From contig JAUWWU010000049.1 of assembly GCA_030616695.1 (NCBI GenBank), positions 1 to 6,926 on the forward strand: a DNA stretch of 6,926 nucleotides, given 5' to 3'. The notes beneath the pieces are model-generated. The model was not told the DNA's origin. It was given only the letters and a program-made list of their open reading frames with translations, and made no database searches. The stretch comes from Candidatus Omnitrophota bacterium. Lineage in GTDB: Bacteria; Omnitrophota; Gorgyraeia; JAHIPI01. Shown piece after piece: positions 1-6,869 of this stretch (position 1 is the stretch's first letter; every line of letters begins with the position of its first letter). Made by a program: the position numbers and the translations under genes.

Positions 1-37
1 CGAGCTCATTTTTTAATATCGCCTTTATCATAGAAAA
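1..37 (-). pseudogene. mdh: Continuation of malate dehydrogenase C-terminal region beyond the in-frame TGA (partial at window edge)
   Basis: Directly after the TGA at 38-40, in the same frame, 12 open codons run to the window edge and read FSMIKAILKNEL. Known LDH-like MDHs continue after their (F/Y)(F/Y)AP(S/A)A segment with a helix of the type xxxMVEAILKDKK. This peptide matches it column for column (Met, hydrophobic, Ala, Ile/Leu, Lys, Asp/Asn) with no insertion or deletion. So these bases are the displaced 3' part of the same gene rather than intergenic DNA. An ATG at 29-31 could in principle reinitiate, but no convincing ribosome site is seen. The remaining roughly 60 codons would lie outside the window. 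Confidence 0.65.
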
Positions 38-751
38 TCACTCGGCGCTCGGGGCAAAAAATGCGCTGCCCCTTTTCAGGAGAGACACTATTTCCGCCCC
101 TCTTTTTCTGGTCCTGTCCGCTATGTCGCGTTTTTTTGTTTCGTCAAAGATATCTTTTAAGGGTTTGCCCTCCGCCCTTGAATGGGAAAAAAGCGGTATC
201 ATATTGGCATCGTGGCTTCCCACGATGACGCTGTCGACTTCAGTCGGCATTATGCCGAGCTCCTCGGCGGCCAAGTTAGAGCACCGCGCTGCGTCAAGGA
301 TGCCGGCCATCCCCAATACCTTGGTACGGTCGAATCCCGAGACCTTGTAGGCCAGATAGACCATGATATCCAGCGGGTTTGTCACGACTATAATGATAGA
401 ACCCGGCGCGAATTCCTTTATTTTTAATGATACGTCTTTGACGACAGAGCCGTTTTTTTGGATCAGCTCTTCCCGGGACATCCCGGGCGTGCGCGGAAAG
501 CCCGCCGTTATCACGACTATCCTTGAAGAGCTTATCTTTGAATAATCGGATGTCCCTTCGATGTATTTTTCGTAACCGATTATGGCAGATGCATCGCGCA
601 GGTCATGTGCCTTTCCTTCGCTTATGCCTCTCTCGATATCGACAAGAATGACATCTGCGAGGTCGTTTTCCAATATTCTCTGCGCCAGCGCAGCACCGAC
701 GTTGCCGGCTCCTATTATGCTTACCTTATCGCCTTTCGCGTCTCTTTTCAT
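38..751 (-). CDS. mdh: Malate dehydrogenase (LDH-like MDH), reading frame closed early by an in-frame TGA
   Basis: NAD-dependent oxidation of malate to oxaloacetate in the cytoplasm. Seen: Rossmann motif GAGNVG at residues 14-19, Asp38 ending the second beta strand (NAD preference), the loop AGFPRTPGMSR at 83-93 whose Arg87 marks malate rather than lactate specificity and whose Arg93 is the mobile-loop arginine, TNPLD at 124-128, Asp153 and Arg156 of the catalytic/substrate set, and catalytic His180. The usual GGHGDTM around the histidine is here GSHDANM, an unusual variant. The protein stops at 237 residues, about 70 short of the family's usual 305-320, just after the conserved FFAPSA segment. 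The frame continues MDH-like beyond the TGA (see the 1-37 entry). The ATG overlaps the preceding dehydrogenase stop as ATGA, implying translational coupling; GGGGA lies about 9 nt upstream. Family assignment is secure; whether a functional enzyme is made is open. Confidence 0.9.
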   Translation of the reverse strand: MKRDAKGDKVSIIGAGNVGAALAQRILENDLADVILVDIERGISEGKAHDLRDASAIIGYEKYIEGTSDYSKISSSRIVVITAGFPRTPGMSREELIQKNGSVVKDVSLKIKEFAPGSIIIVVTNPLDIMVYLAYKVSGFDRTKVLGMAGILDAARCSNLAAEELGIMPTEVDSVIVGSHDANMIPLFSHSRAEGKPLKDIFDETKKRDIADRTRKRGAEIVSLLKRGSAFFAPSAE

Positions 752-1833
752 CCGGCCATTTCCCCAATGATGGCATCCGCCATCTCTTTTGTCCCGGCCG
801 CCGTTGGGTCGTTTCTGTCGTTTTTCATGTCATATGTGACAGCCTCCCCCTTTCGTATGACCGAGGCCACGGCACGCTCGAGCTTTGCAGCCAAAGCGCC
901 TTCGTTAATATAGCGCAGCATCATTACGGCCGAGAGTATGATGGCTGCGGGATTCACCTTGTTTTTGCCTTTGTATTTCGGGGCGCTGCCGTGCGTCGGC
1001 TCAAACAGTGCTATGTCATCGCCTATGTTTGCGCCCGGAGCCACTCCGAGCCCTCCGACCAGCCCTGCGCACAGGTCGGATATTATATCTCCGTAGAGAT
1101 TGGGCAGGACTATACAGTCATATAGTTCGGGTTTTTGAATAAGCTGCATACACATGTTGTCCACGATTCTGTCCTCAAATTCTATCCGGGCCTCATACTC
1201 TTTTGCGACTTCCCTGGCACATTCCAGGAAAAGCCCGTCGGTATATTTCATTATATTCGCTTTATGGACGGCCGTCACCTTGCGCCTTTTGTTTTTAAGG
1301 GCGTATTCAAACGCGAAGCGGACTATCCTTTTTGAGCCTGATTCGGAGATAGGTTTAATGCTTATACCGGAGTCCTTTTTTATTATTTTGCCCCTTGTGT
1401 CCTTTATGGCCTTGATTATTTTCTCCGTCGCTTTTTCGCCTTTTTTAAATTCTATTCCGGCGTAGAGGCCCTCCGTATTTTCGCGTATTACGACCAGGTC
1501 TATATTTTCATACCGCGACCTTACGCCTTTGTATGATTTACACGGCCTTACGCAGGCATAGAGGTCAAGCTCTTTTCGCAGCCTGACGTTTATGCTTCGA
1601 AATCCGCTGCCGACCGGCGTTACTATGGGGCCCTTTATAGCGACCCTGTTTTTTCTTATCGACTCTATTACGTCCGGCGGCAGGGGCTCGCCTGTCTTTT
1701 CCATGACATCCCCGCCGGCATGGCGGATATCCCACTCCGCGTCCAGCCCGGCGGCCTCGATGCACCGGACCGCAGCCTCCGTTATTTCCGGCCCTATTCC
1801 GTCTCCCGGTATCAAAGTGATCTTACGCTTCAA
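748..1833 (-). CDS. icd: Isocitrate dehydrogenase-like enzyme of the isocitrate/isopropylmalate dehydrogenase family
   Basis: Beta-decarboxylating dehydrogenase, 361 aa, full length; most likely oxidises isocitrate to 2-oxoglutarate plus CO2 in the cytosol. Seen: [10 protein letters not shown] at 7-16; substrate loop with Ser80, Asn82 and Arg86 followed by DLYACVRP (Arg96), matching the isocitrate-type S-x-N-x-x-x-R pattern rather than the isopropylmalate-type loop; [10 protein letters not shown] at 117-126 with catalytic Tyr124; HKANIMK at 190-196 with Lys191; metal-binding aspartates in NLYGDIISD (245-253); cofactor region [15 protein letters not shown] at 281-295. Lys286-Tyr287 and Val293 resemble E. 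coli NADP-type IDH, and Tyr334 in VTYD is kept, but the position of E. coli Arg395 is Asn338, so coenzyme choice is uncertain. The start is TTG (1831-1833), with GGAG 9 nt upstream inside the preceding gene, overlapping it by 11 bp; no ATG fits. It ends in TGA overlapping the MDH start. Homoisocitrate or another malate analogue remains possible. Confidence 0.9.
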   Translation of the reverse strand: MKRKITLIPGDGIGPEITEAAVRCIEAAGLDAEWDIRHAGGDVMEKTGEPLPPDVIESIRKNRVAIKGPIVTPVGSGFRSINVRLRKELDLYACVRPCKSYKGVRSRYENIDLVVIRENTEGLYAGIEFKKGEKATEKIIKAIKDTRGKIIKKDSGISIKPISESGSKRIVRFAFEYALKNKRRKVTAVHKANIMKYTDGLFLECAREVAKEYEARIEFEDRIVDNMCMQLIQKPELYDCIVLPNLYGDIISDLCAGLVGGLGVAPGANIGDDIALFEPTHGSAPKYKGKNKVNPAAIILSAVMMLRYINEGALAAKLERAVASVIRKGEAVTYDMKNDRNDPTAAGTKEMADAIIGEMAG

Positions 1834-2329
1834 TTTTGAAATCTCCGTATTTTTTGAAATGCTCTATTGCGCCGCCGTTTCCCAAAAAGCGCCGCATGAG
1901 GCCGGGTATCGGCACGGTTTTTATCCGCTCACCTTTGGTATGGTTAAAGACAGCCTCTTTTTTAAGGTCGAGTGAGATGATATCTCCGTTGTCAATGCCG
2001 CTTGTATCGCACTCAACAAGGCAGAGCCCTATGTTAAAAGCGTTTCTGAAAAATATCCTTGCGAAACTTTTCGCCAGCACCGCAGATATTCCGGCCTTTT
2101 TTATGGCCCACGGCGCCTGCTCCCTGGAAGAGCCGCAGCCAAAGTTTTCACCGGCAACTACGTAATCTCCCGCCTTTACTTTTTTGTAGAAACCCGGCTG
2201 GATGTCTTCGAAAACATATTTAGCGAGTTCTTTCATGTCACTGATCTTGAATTTATACCTTCCGGATATAATATAGTCCGTGTTGACATCGTCAAAAGGT
2301 TCCAGGACATGCGCCTTCGCTCTTTTCAT
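1823..2329 (-). CDS. leuD: LeuD-like small subunit of an aconitase-superfamily dehydratase
   Basis: Swivelling-domain subunit that pairs with the adjacent LeuC-like large subunit to isomerise a 2- or 3-hydroxy tricarboxylic/dicarboxylic acid by dehydration and rehydration. Seen: [13 protein letters not shown] near the N-terminus (family pattern D-x-x-T-D-x-I), [11 protein letters not shown] followed by [11 protein letters not shown], all standard for LeuD/HacB. At about 168 residues it matches the short archaeal-type subunit. The loop that in many LeuD proteins reads YLxx and tunes substrate choice is YKFK here, so isopropylmalate specificity should not be assumed. An upstream GTG (2333-2335) is in frame, but GAAGG at 2337-2341 is only 1 nt from it and 7 nt from the ATG at 2327-2329, so I chose the ATG. 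The gap from the large-subunit stop is 11 bp and the 3' end overlaps the dehydrogenase start by 11 bp. Aconitase-like function is inferred from neighbours. Confidence 0.9.
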   Translation of the reverse strand: MKRAKAHVLEPFDDVNTDYIISGRYKFKISDMKELAKYVFEDIQPGFYKKVKAGDYVVAGENFGCGSSREQAPWAIKKAGISAVLAKSFARIFFRNAFNIGLCLVECDTSGIDNGDIISLDLKKEAVFNHTKGERIKTVPIPGLMRRFLGNGGAIEHFKKYGDFKIEA

Positions 2330-2336
2330 CTTCACG

Positions 2337-2341
2337 CCTTC
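2337..2341 (-). promoter_or_regulatory. Ribosome binding site that decides the small-subunit start
   Basis: The minus-strand sequence GAAGG begins at the last base of the large-subunit TAG stop. It sits 7 nt before the ATG at 2327-2329 but only 1 nt before the in-frame GTG at 2333-2335. Normal Shine-Dalgarno spacing therefore favours the ATG and a protein two residues shorter than the longest frame. Confidence 0.6.
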
Positions 2342-3600
2342 TACAGATGGTTTCTCGGGTCGGCTATTTTGCCTTCGACCGCGCTTGCCGCCACGGTAGC
2401 GGGGCTCGCCAGGTAAATAAAGGAATTCGGGTTGCCCATACGGCCCTTAAAATTGCGGTTTGCGCTTGAAATCGCGGCTTCGCCGTCAGCCAATATGCCT
2501 TCGTGGGTGCCTGCGCAAGGCCCGCAGCCCGGCGAGATCACCACGCATTCCGCCTCGATAAAAGTCCTTATATAGCCTTTTTTGGCGGCCTCCTCGAATA
2601 TGCTGACGGAGGCCGGGGACACGATGCATCTCACCCGCTTATTTACTTTATGTTTTTTTAATATCTTCGCCGCTATTGCCATGTCTTCCAGCCTGCCGTT
2701 AGTGCAGGTCCCGATAAGGGCCTCGTCGATCTTGACATTCCGTATTTTATTTACGGTAGATACGTTTTCGACGGCGTGCGGCTTTGCTACCATCGGCTCT
2801 AAACCGGATACATTGTATGACTTTTTCTTGATATAGCGCGCGTCCTTATCCGCCGTAACGGCGTTGACTCCTCCCCTAACCTTAGCGGTTTGCCTCAAAA
2901 AGGATCTTACTTTAGCATCGGCTTCCATGACTCCGAATTTCGCGCCCATTTCTACGGCCATATTGCTTATAGTCAGCCGGGCGTCTACGCTGAGGCCTTT
3001 TATTGTATCGCCGTAAAATTCAACGGAGTTGTAGGTGCAGCCGCCGGAGCCCATATCACCGATTATAAAAAGTATTATGTCTTTTGAATAGACGCCTTTT
3101 TTCAAATATCCGTTGACTTCTATCTTTACGCTTTCCGGGACCTTGAACCAGTTTTTTCCGCTTATAAGCGTTATAGCCAGGTCGGTCGACCCCACTCCGG
3201 CAGAAAGCGCGTTTAAAGCGCCGTAGGTGCAGGTATGAGAATCTGCCCCCAATATCAGCGAGCCTGGCTTGACATGGCCCATCTCGGGAATCACGACATG
3301 GCATACCCCGCATCCGGCGTCATACAGGCCGGCGCCGGTCCTCGCCGCAAACTCGCGCATTTTCTTATGGATCTCTGATACGCCTATATTCGGGCTCGGT
3401 GCGCTATGATCGATCACCATGTAAAATTTTGCCGGGTCAAAGATCTTTCTTTTTCCCGATTTTTTAAAACTATCGATTATCAGCGAGCTTGTCCCGTCTT
3501 GGCCGAAACAGAAGTCCACTTTGCATATACCGATGTCGCCGGCCTTCAAGGCCCTTCCGGCGTGGGCACTCAATATCTTCTCGGCTATTGTTCTACCCAT
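2341..3600 (-). CDS. leuC: LeuC/homoaconitase-family large subunit ([4Fe-4S] hydro-lyase)
   Basis: Catalytic large subunit, 419 aa, the usual length for the archaeal-type LeuC/HacA group, carrying a [4Fe-4S] cluster that binds and dehydrates the substrate in the cytosol. Seen: the three cluster cysteines, Cys299 in GTCTNGR and Cys359/Cys362 in [22 protein letters not shown] at 62-71; [16 protein letters not shown] at 118-133; and a C-terminal [20 protein letters not shown] block typical of the family. Known members isomerise isopropylmalate, homocitrate, citramalate or dimethylmalate. Here no LeuA, LeuB or homocitrate synthase is seen, while IDH, MDH and an aminotransferase share the operon, so conversion of citrate to isocitrate is a reasonable inference but not proven. 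The ATG overlaps the aminotransferase 3' end by 16 bp, implying coupled translation; a GAGG/GGGGA purine stretch precedes it. Confidence 0.92.
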   Translation of the reverse strand: MGRTIAEKILSAHAGRALKAGDIGICKVDFCFGQDGTSSLIIDSFKKSGKRKIFDPAKFYMVIDHSAPSPNIGVSEIHKKMREFAARTGAGLYDAGCGVCHVVIPEMGHVKPGSLILGADSHTCTYGALNALSAGVGSTDLAITLISGKNWFKVPESVKIEVNGYLKKGVYSKDIILFIIGDMGSGGCTYNSVEFYGDTIKGLSVDARLTISNMAVEMGAKFGVMEADAKVRSFLRQTAKVRGGVNAVTADKDARYIKKKSYNVSGLEPMVAKPHAVENVSTVNKIRNVKIDEALIGTCTNGRLEDMAIAAKILKKHKVNKRVRCIVSPASVSIFEEAAKKGYIRTFIEAECVVISPGCGPCAGTHEGILADGEAAISSANRNFKGRMGNPNSFIYLASPATVAASAVEGKIADPRNHL

Positions 3601-4739
3601 TCCCCTAGCCTCTCTATGCCCTTTTTGATATCGTCAATGCTTGTGGCAAAACTAAGACGCACATGATCCTTGAGGCCGAATGGTTCACCGGGGATTATAG
3701 CGATATGTTTTTCATCAAGCAGTTTTTTAGAAAACGTGAGCCCGTCCATGCCGGTGCCGGATACATCCGCAAAGCAGTAAAACGCCCCTTGAGGCTTGGC
3801 GCATTCGATCCCCTTGATATTTTTCAATCCCTCCATCAGCACATCGCGCCTTTTTTCGAATTCTTCGCTCATCTTGCGCGTAGAGGTGTCGTCGCTGCCT
3901 ATGGCGGTAAGGGCGGCTGCCTGCGAGATCGACGACGGGTTTGACGTCGAATGACTCTGAAGAACCGCGACCCCTTTTACCACCTCAGGCCGGCCTGCCA
4001 GATATCCGATGCGCCATCCGGTCATAGCGTAACTCTTGGATACGCCGTTTACGACAAATGTCAATTCGTATATCTTTTTGTTTAATGAAGCGATAGATAT
4101 ATGGTTTAATTTATCATAGATCAGCTTTTCGTATATCTCATCGCTTATTACCGGGATATTGCGGCTGACGGCAAGCTCCGCTATTTTTTCAAGCGTATCT
4201 TTTGAATAGACGGCACCGGTAGGGTTAGAGGGGCTGTTTATTATTATGGCCCGGGTCTTTTTCGTAATACAGCGTCTGAATTCCTCGACTTTTATCGTAA
4301 ACGTCTTTTTATCCGTTTTTGCTATTACGGGCCGCGCCCCCGCCAGCTTTATCATCTCCGGATAGCTCAGCCAATACGGCGACGGGATTATCACTTCATC
4401 CCCTTCTTCGCATAAGACCTGCAAGAGGTTATATAGCGAATGCTTGGCGCCGCAGCTGACAGCTATCTGATCAGGGGCGTAAACGAGCGCGTTGTCCCTC
4501 CGGAATTTTTCACAAATAGCTTCCTTTAATTCCTGCATTCCCGTTGCCGGCGTATATTTCGTAAAACCGCCCTTAATGGCTTCGATAGCGGCCTGCTTGA
4601 TATAATCCGGCGTATCAAAGTCAGGCTCTCCGGCAGCGAAATTTATGACGTCGACGCCCTGCTTCTTGAGCGATTTTGCCTTTGCGCTTATCGCGAGCGT
4701 TACTGAGGGAGAAATATGTTTTATCTTCTTCGATATCAT
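3585..4739 (-). CDS. aspC: PLP-dependent aspartate-type aminotransferase (class I, subgroup 1-beta)
   Basis: Transfers the amino group between aspartate/glutamate and oxaloacetate/2-oxoglutarate; cytosolic fold-type I enzyme of 384 aa, full length. Seen: NFAAGEPDFDTP at 33-44, KYTPATGMQELK at 61-72, PSPYWLSYPEM at 119-129 with the ring-stacking Trp123, NSPSNPTG at 168-175 with Asn172, SDEIYEKL at 199-206 with Asp200 and Tyr203, the PLP-binding lysine Lys235 in SKSYAMTGWRIGY, and Arg361 in VRLSFATS that binds the alpha-carboxylate. Lys99 in GAKH aligns with the lysine of the Thermus GGKQ motif associated with acidic side-chain recognition, supporting an aspartate (or prephenate) rather than alanine enzyme. 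It is first in the metabolic operon, behind its own promoter and a strong AGGAGG. Prephenate/glutamate aminotransferase activity is the main alternative. Confidence 0.93.
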   Translation of the reverse strand: MISKKIKHISPSVTLAISAKAKSLKKQGVDVINFAAGEPDFDTPDYIKQAAIEAIKGGFTKYTPATGMQELKEAICEKFRRDNALVYAPDQIAVSCGAKHSLYNLLQVLCEEGDEVIIPSPYWLSYPEMIKLAGARPVIAKTDKKTFTIKVEEFRRCITKKTRAIIINSPSNPTGAVYSKDTLEKIAELAVSRNIPVISDEIYEKLIYDKLNHISIASLNKKIYELTFVVNGVSKSYAMTGWRIGYLAGRPEVVKGVAVLQSHSTSNPSSISQAAALTAIGSDDTSTRKMSEEFEKRRDVLMEGLKNIKGIECAKPQGAFYCFADVSGTGMDGLTFSKKLLDEKHIAIIPGEPFGLKDHVRLSFATSIDDIKKGIERLGEWVEQ

Positions 4740-4742
4740 AAG

Positions 4743-4748
4743 CCTCCT
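4743..4748 (-). promoter_or_regulatory. Ribosome binding site of the aminotransferase
   Basis: Perfect AGGAGG on the minus strand, ending 3 nt before the ATG at 4737-4739. The spacing is shorter than usual, but no other start codon lies just downstream and the N-terminus fits the family. Confidence 0.7.
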
Positions 4749-4761
4749 GAATTAGTGTCTA

Positions 4762-4790
4762 AATATACCATAAAAGGCCGGATTTTACAA
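4762..4790 (-). promoter_or_regulatory. Sigma70-type promoter candidate for the aminotransferase-leuCD-icd-mdh operon
   Basis: In the 82-bp gap upstream of the aminotransferase, minus-strand TTGTAA (4785-4790, 4 of 6 to TTGACA) and TATATT (4762-4767, 5 of 6 to TATAAT) are separated by exactly 17 bp. A start about 7 nt downstream would leave a short leader of roughly 15-20 nt carrying the AGGAGG. This is the only sizeable non-coding gap in the window, and everything downstream of it is overlapping or nearly so, consistent with one transcript for all five metabolic genes. No operator palindrome or riboswitch-sized leader is present. Confidence 0.55.
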
Positions 4791-4821
4791 TGAAAAATTT
4801 AGGTAGGATAACCTATACTGC

Positions 4822-5697
4822 CTAGAATGGGGCTGCTGCGGAAAGTGGGTCGGTAGCTTCCAGCAGATCTTTATTGATTATAACCTTCCGGTCTTTTCTG
4901 AGGCGCTGCAGCAGGTCCTCATACAATCGCATCTGCTTATCGAGGAACAATTCATTTTCTATTACATCCTTGACTTCTTCGAAGGTTTTATGCCTTGCCT
5001 CTTTTTTGTCCGTGACCTTGATTATGTGATAGCCAAGCTCTGTTTTAACGACGCCGCTGGTTTCGCCGCTCTCCATCTCTTCGCACGCTCGCTCGAATCC
5101 GGGAAAAAATTCACCCTTTGAAAAGTACCCTACGTCTCCGCCCCTATCTTTTGTGGGGATGTCGAGCGAGTATTGTTCGGCAAGTTCCGCAAAGTCAAGG
5201 CCGCGCTCGAGATCGTTCAGTATCTTCACCGCAACGACTTCGGAATCGACTAGGATATGGGATGCCCTTATCGTGACGGGCTCTGTATAATTATTTAGAT
5301 TTTCGCGGTAGTAGTTTTCGGCTTCACCGTCGGACAGCTCTACTTTGCCGTTTACTTCTCTCTCTATCAATTCCTGTATCATTATCTCTTCTTTGGCGTC
5401 CTGCACGAGCTTGTTTACGGTCTCTGAGTTTTGCAGTTTCTTTCTTTTCGCCTCCTGCAGCAACAGATGTTTATTTATCAGGCTTTCCAGGAATTCCTCT
5501 TTGTGCAGGTTTGCGATGTCTTTGTAGCGGGATGGGAGCTTTGCGAATTCCTCCATGTATCCGTCGGTTGTTATTGTTATACCGCTGGCCCGCGCAAGGA
5601 CATTTTCATCTTGCCTTCCGCAGCCGGAAACGAGAGACAATATAAAAACAAGGCCGGCTATGATGCCTGTGCCGCGATATTTTAAGAAGGGTAACAT
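4822..5697 (-). CDS. Parvulin-type peptidyl-prolyl cis-trans isomerase lipoprotein (PrsA/SurA/PpiD-like foldase)
   Basis: Exported foldase, 291 aa, expected to assist folding of secreted or outer-membrane proteins. Seen: basic N-terminus, hydrophobic segment about residues 11-24, and lipobox VSGC with the lipidated Cys26 (next residue Gly, not Asp, so no obvious inner-membrane retention signal if the cell is diderm). A charged helical N-domain at about 45-135 contains FLESLINKHLLLQEAKRK, the SurA/PrsA-like chaperone segment. The rotamase domain is at about 143-230: RASHILV with His147, GGDVGYFSKGEFFPGFE, and LGYHIIKV with Tyr223-His224. A C-terminal helical tail follows. The ATG lies inside the end of the diguanylate cyclase gene (16-bp overlap), with GGAAG 9 nt upstream, so the two are probably co-transcribed. 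It is followed by the gap holding the next promoter. Exact subfamily and clients are unknown. Confidence 0.9.
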   Translation of the reverse strand: MLPFLKYRGTGIIAGLVFILSLVSGCGRQDENVLARASGITITTDGYMEEFAKLPSRYKDIANLHKEEFLESLINKHLLLQEAKRKKLQNSETVNKLVQDAKEEIMIQELIEREVNGKVELSDGEAENYYRENLNNYTEPVTIRASHILVDSEVVAVKILNDLERGLDFAELAEQYSLDIPTKDRGGDVGYFSKGEFFPGFERACEEMESGETSGVVKTELGYHIIKVTDKKEARHKTFEEVKDVIENELFLDKQMRLYEDLLQRLRKDRKVIINKDLLEATDPLSAAAPF

Positions 5698-6866
5698 ACC
5701 TTATTTCTTCCGCCCTGTTTTGCCTTGTATAATTGCTCATCCGCGTTTCTGACAAGCTGGTCCTTCGTGATGTCGCTGCCTTCGGGAAACCTCTTTACGC
5801 CGACGCCTATACTGATAGTCACGTCGACATGGGAGCCGTCCGGCATTTTTATGGATGCCTTTTCTACTATTTTTCTAATATGCTCCGCTTTTGCGACTGC
5901 GCCGCCGGCCTCCTCCATGCTTTTTTTAGCTGCCATTTCAGAGGCTTCGGTCAGATCGGTTTCCGGAAATATTACGGCAAATTCCTCCCCGCCGTATCTG
6001 GCGCATAAATCGACAACGCGTATATTCGATTTTATGATCTGGGCTATTTCTTTCAGCACCACGTCGCCCTGCGGATGGCCGTAGGTATCATTTATGCGCT
6101 TAAAGCGGTCTATGTCTATCATCAGGATAGATACCGGGTATTTATACCTGTCGGAGCGCGCGACTTCTTGCGCAAGCCGCCCTTCAAAATATGCGTGGTT
6201 GTATATCCTGGTGAGCCTGTCGAGAACGGCAAGCTCGGACTGAACGGCGCTTCCGAGGGCGATAGAGGCCTGCCCGGTCAGCACCTCCAAAAGATAGATA
6301 TCTTTTTTGAGAAACTGGAAAGACGATTTTGCCAAAAATGATAGTATTATGCCTATTACCTCGTTTTCAACGATCAAGGGTATAAACAGGGCATAGTCGA
6401 TATCCTGAAGCCCCCCCATCTTCTTCTCTTTGAGGAATATGTGTTTTAACCTCTCTCCTTCGTCAAAAAATCTGATCTCCCTACTCTTTTTTAATGCCTT
6501 AAACGGCGGCTCGTCGACAGAAAAGCTCGGTTTGGTCAACATGGTTACGTCCATGTTGAATCCGGTAGTATAGACAAACCTGCCTATGTTGTAGTCCATG
6601 AGGTATAGGGCGCAGAGGCTGGGGGCCTTCTCGGATTTGGTCAGTTCGCCGAATGTCTCTATTATGAGGCGGAGCAGCTTTTCTTTGCTGAGAGCGGAGC
6701 TTAATGTCTGAGAGGCCTTTAGCAGGTAGGATAACTGGATGTTTCGCTTCTCTGCCCCGAATACCGCTTCGTCCAGTTTTTTCTTTAAAAGTATAACTCT
6801 TACTTCTTGCACAACGAGAAAAAGGCCGGTTAATACTATAATCCCTATTACGACGGCGAGATCCAT
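5682..6866 (-). CDS. Membrane-anchored GAF-GGDEF diguanylate cyclase
   Basis: Predicted to condense two GTP into cyclic di-GMP at the inner face of the membrane. Seen in order: one N-terminal membrane helix at about residues 3-20, a basic/helical linker, a GAF-like sensor domain at about 50-205 (with FIPLIVENEVIGIILSF as the typical late strand pair), then a GGDEF domain at about 213-392. Active-site features: DRLTRIYN at 216-223, MIDIDRFKRINDTYGH at 249-264 with metal-binding Asp251 and guanine-contacting Asn259/Asp260, the signature GGEEF at 292-296 (an active variant), and RVVD at 283-286, the inhibitory I-site at the correct five-residue distance. About 15 extra residues (roughly 309-325, rich in Ala/Glu/Lys) lengthen the helix after GGEEF relative to typical domains. 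It starts with ATG 3 nt after the upstream stop, AGGG lying 6 nt before it. The GAF ligand cannot be told from sequence. Confidence 0.93.
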   Translation of the reverse strand: MDLAVVIGIIVLTGLFLVVQEVRVILLKKKLDEAVFGAEKRNIQLSYLLKASQTLSSALSKEKLLRLIIETFGELTKSEKAPSLCALYLMDYNIGRFVYTTGFNMDVTMLTKPSFSVDEPPFKALKKSREIRFFDEGERLKHIFLKEKKMGGLQDIDYALFIPLIVENEVIGIILSFLAKSSFQFLKKDIYLLEVLTGQASIALGSAVQSELAVLDRLTRIYNHAYFEGRLAQEVARSDRYKYPVSILMIDIDRFKRINDTYGHPQGDVVLKEIAQIIKSNIRVVDLCARYGGEEFAVIFPETDLTEASEMAAKKSMEEAGGAVAKAEHIRKIVEKASIKMPDGSHVDVTISIGVGVKRFPEGSDITKDQLVRNADEQLYKAKQGGRNKVCYPS

Positions 6867-6869
6867 GGC

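Noticed and set aside
38..40. Selenocysteine at the mdh TGA
   Set aside because: The position is not a redox or cysteine site in MDHs, and the 37 bases that follow show no convincing hairpin.
468..490. Two CCCGGG hexamers 11 bp apart in mdh, looking like a repeat or operator
   Set aside because: They lie within codons for the conserved MDH loop RTPGMSREE, are explained by coding, and no promoter is next to them.
605..913. Plus-strand open frames across the window (for example 605-913, 1154-1465, 1592-1975, 5725-6084)
   Set aside because: All lie antisense to well-supported genes with clear family motifs, lack recognisable motifs, and are best seen as shadows.
2333..2335. GTG as start of the LeuD-like subunit
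   Set aside because: The Shine-Dalgarno is only 1 nt away from it but 7 nt from the ATG at 2327-2329, so the ATG is favoured.
4793..4817. Possible intrinsic terminator for the foldase gene: minus-strand TAGGT-TATCCT-ACCTA followed after two A by five T
   Set aside because: The stem is only 5 bp with 2 G-C pairs and a mismatch immediately below it, too weak to call. A terminator would be plausible here, but this is not strong evidence.
6411..6417. Run of seven C (G on the coding strand) in the diguanylate cyclase gene, a possible phase-variation tract
   Set aside because: The tract is short and the frame is intact, encoding Met-Gly-Gly; there is no sign of a switched-off form.
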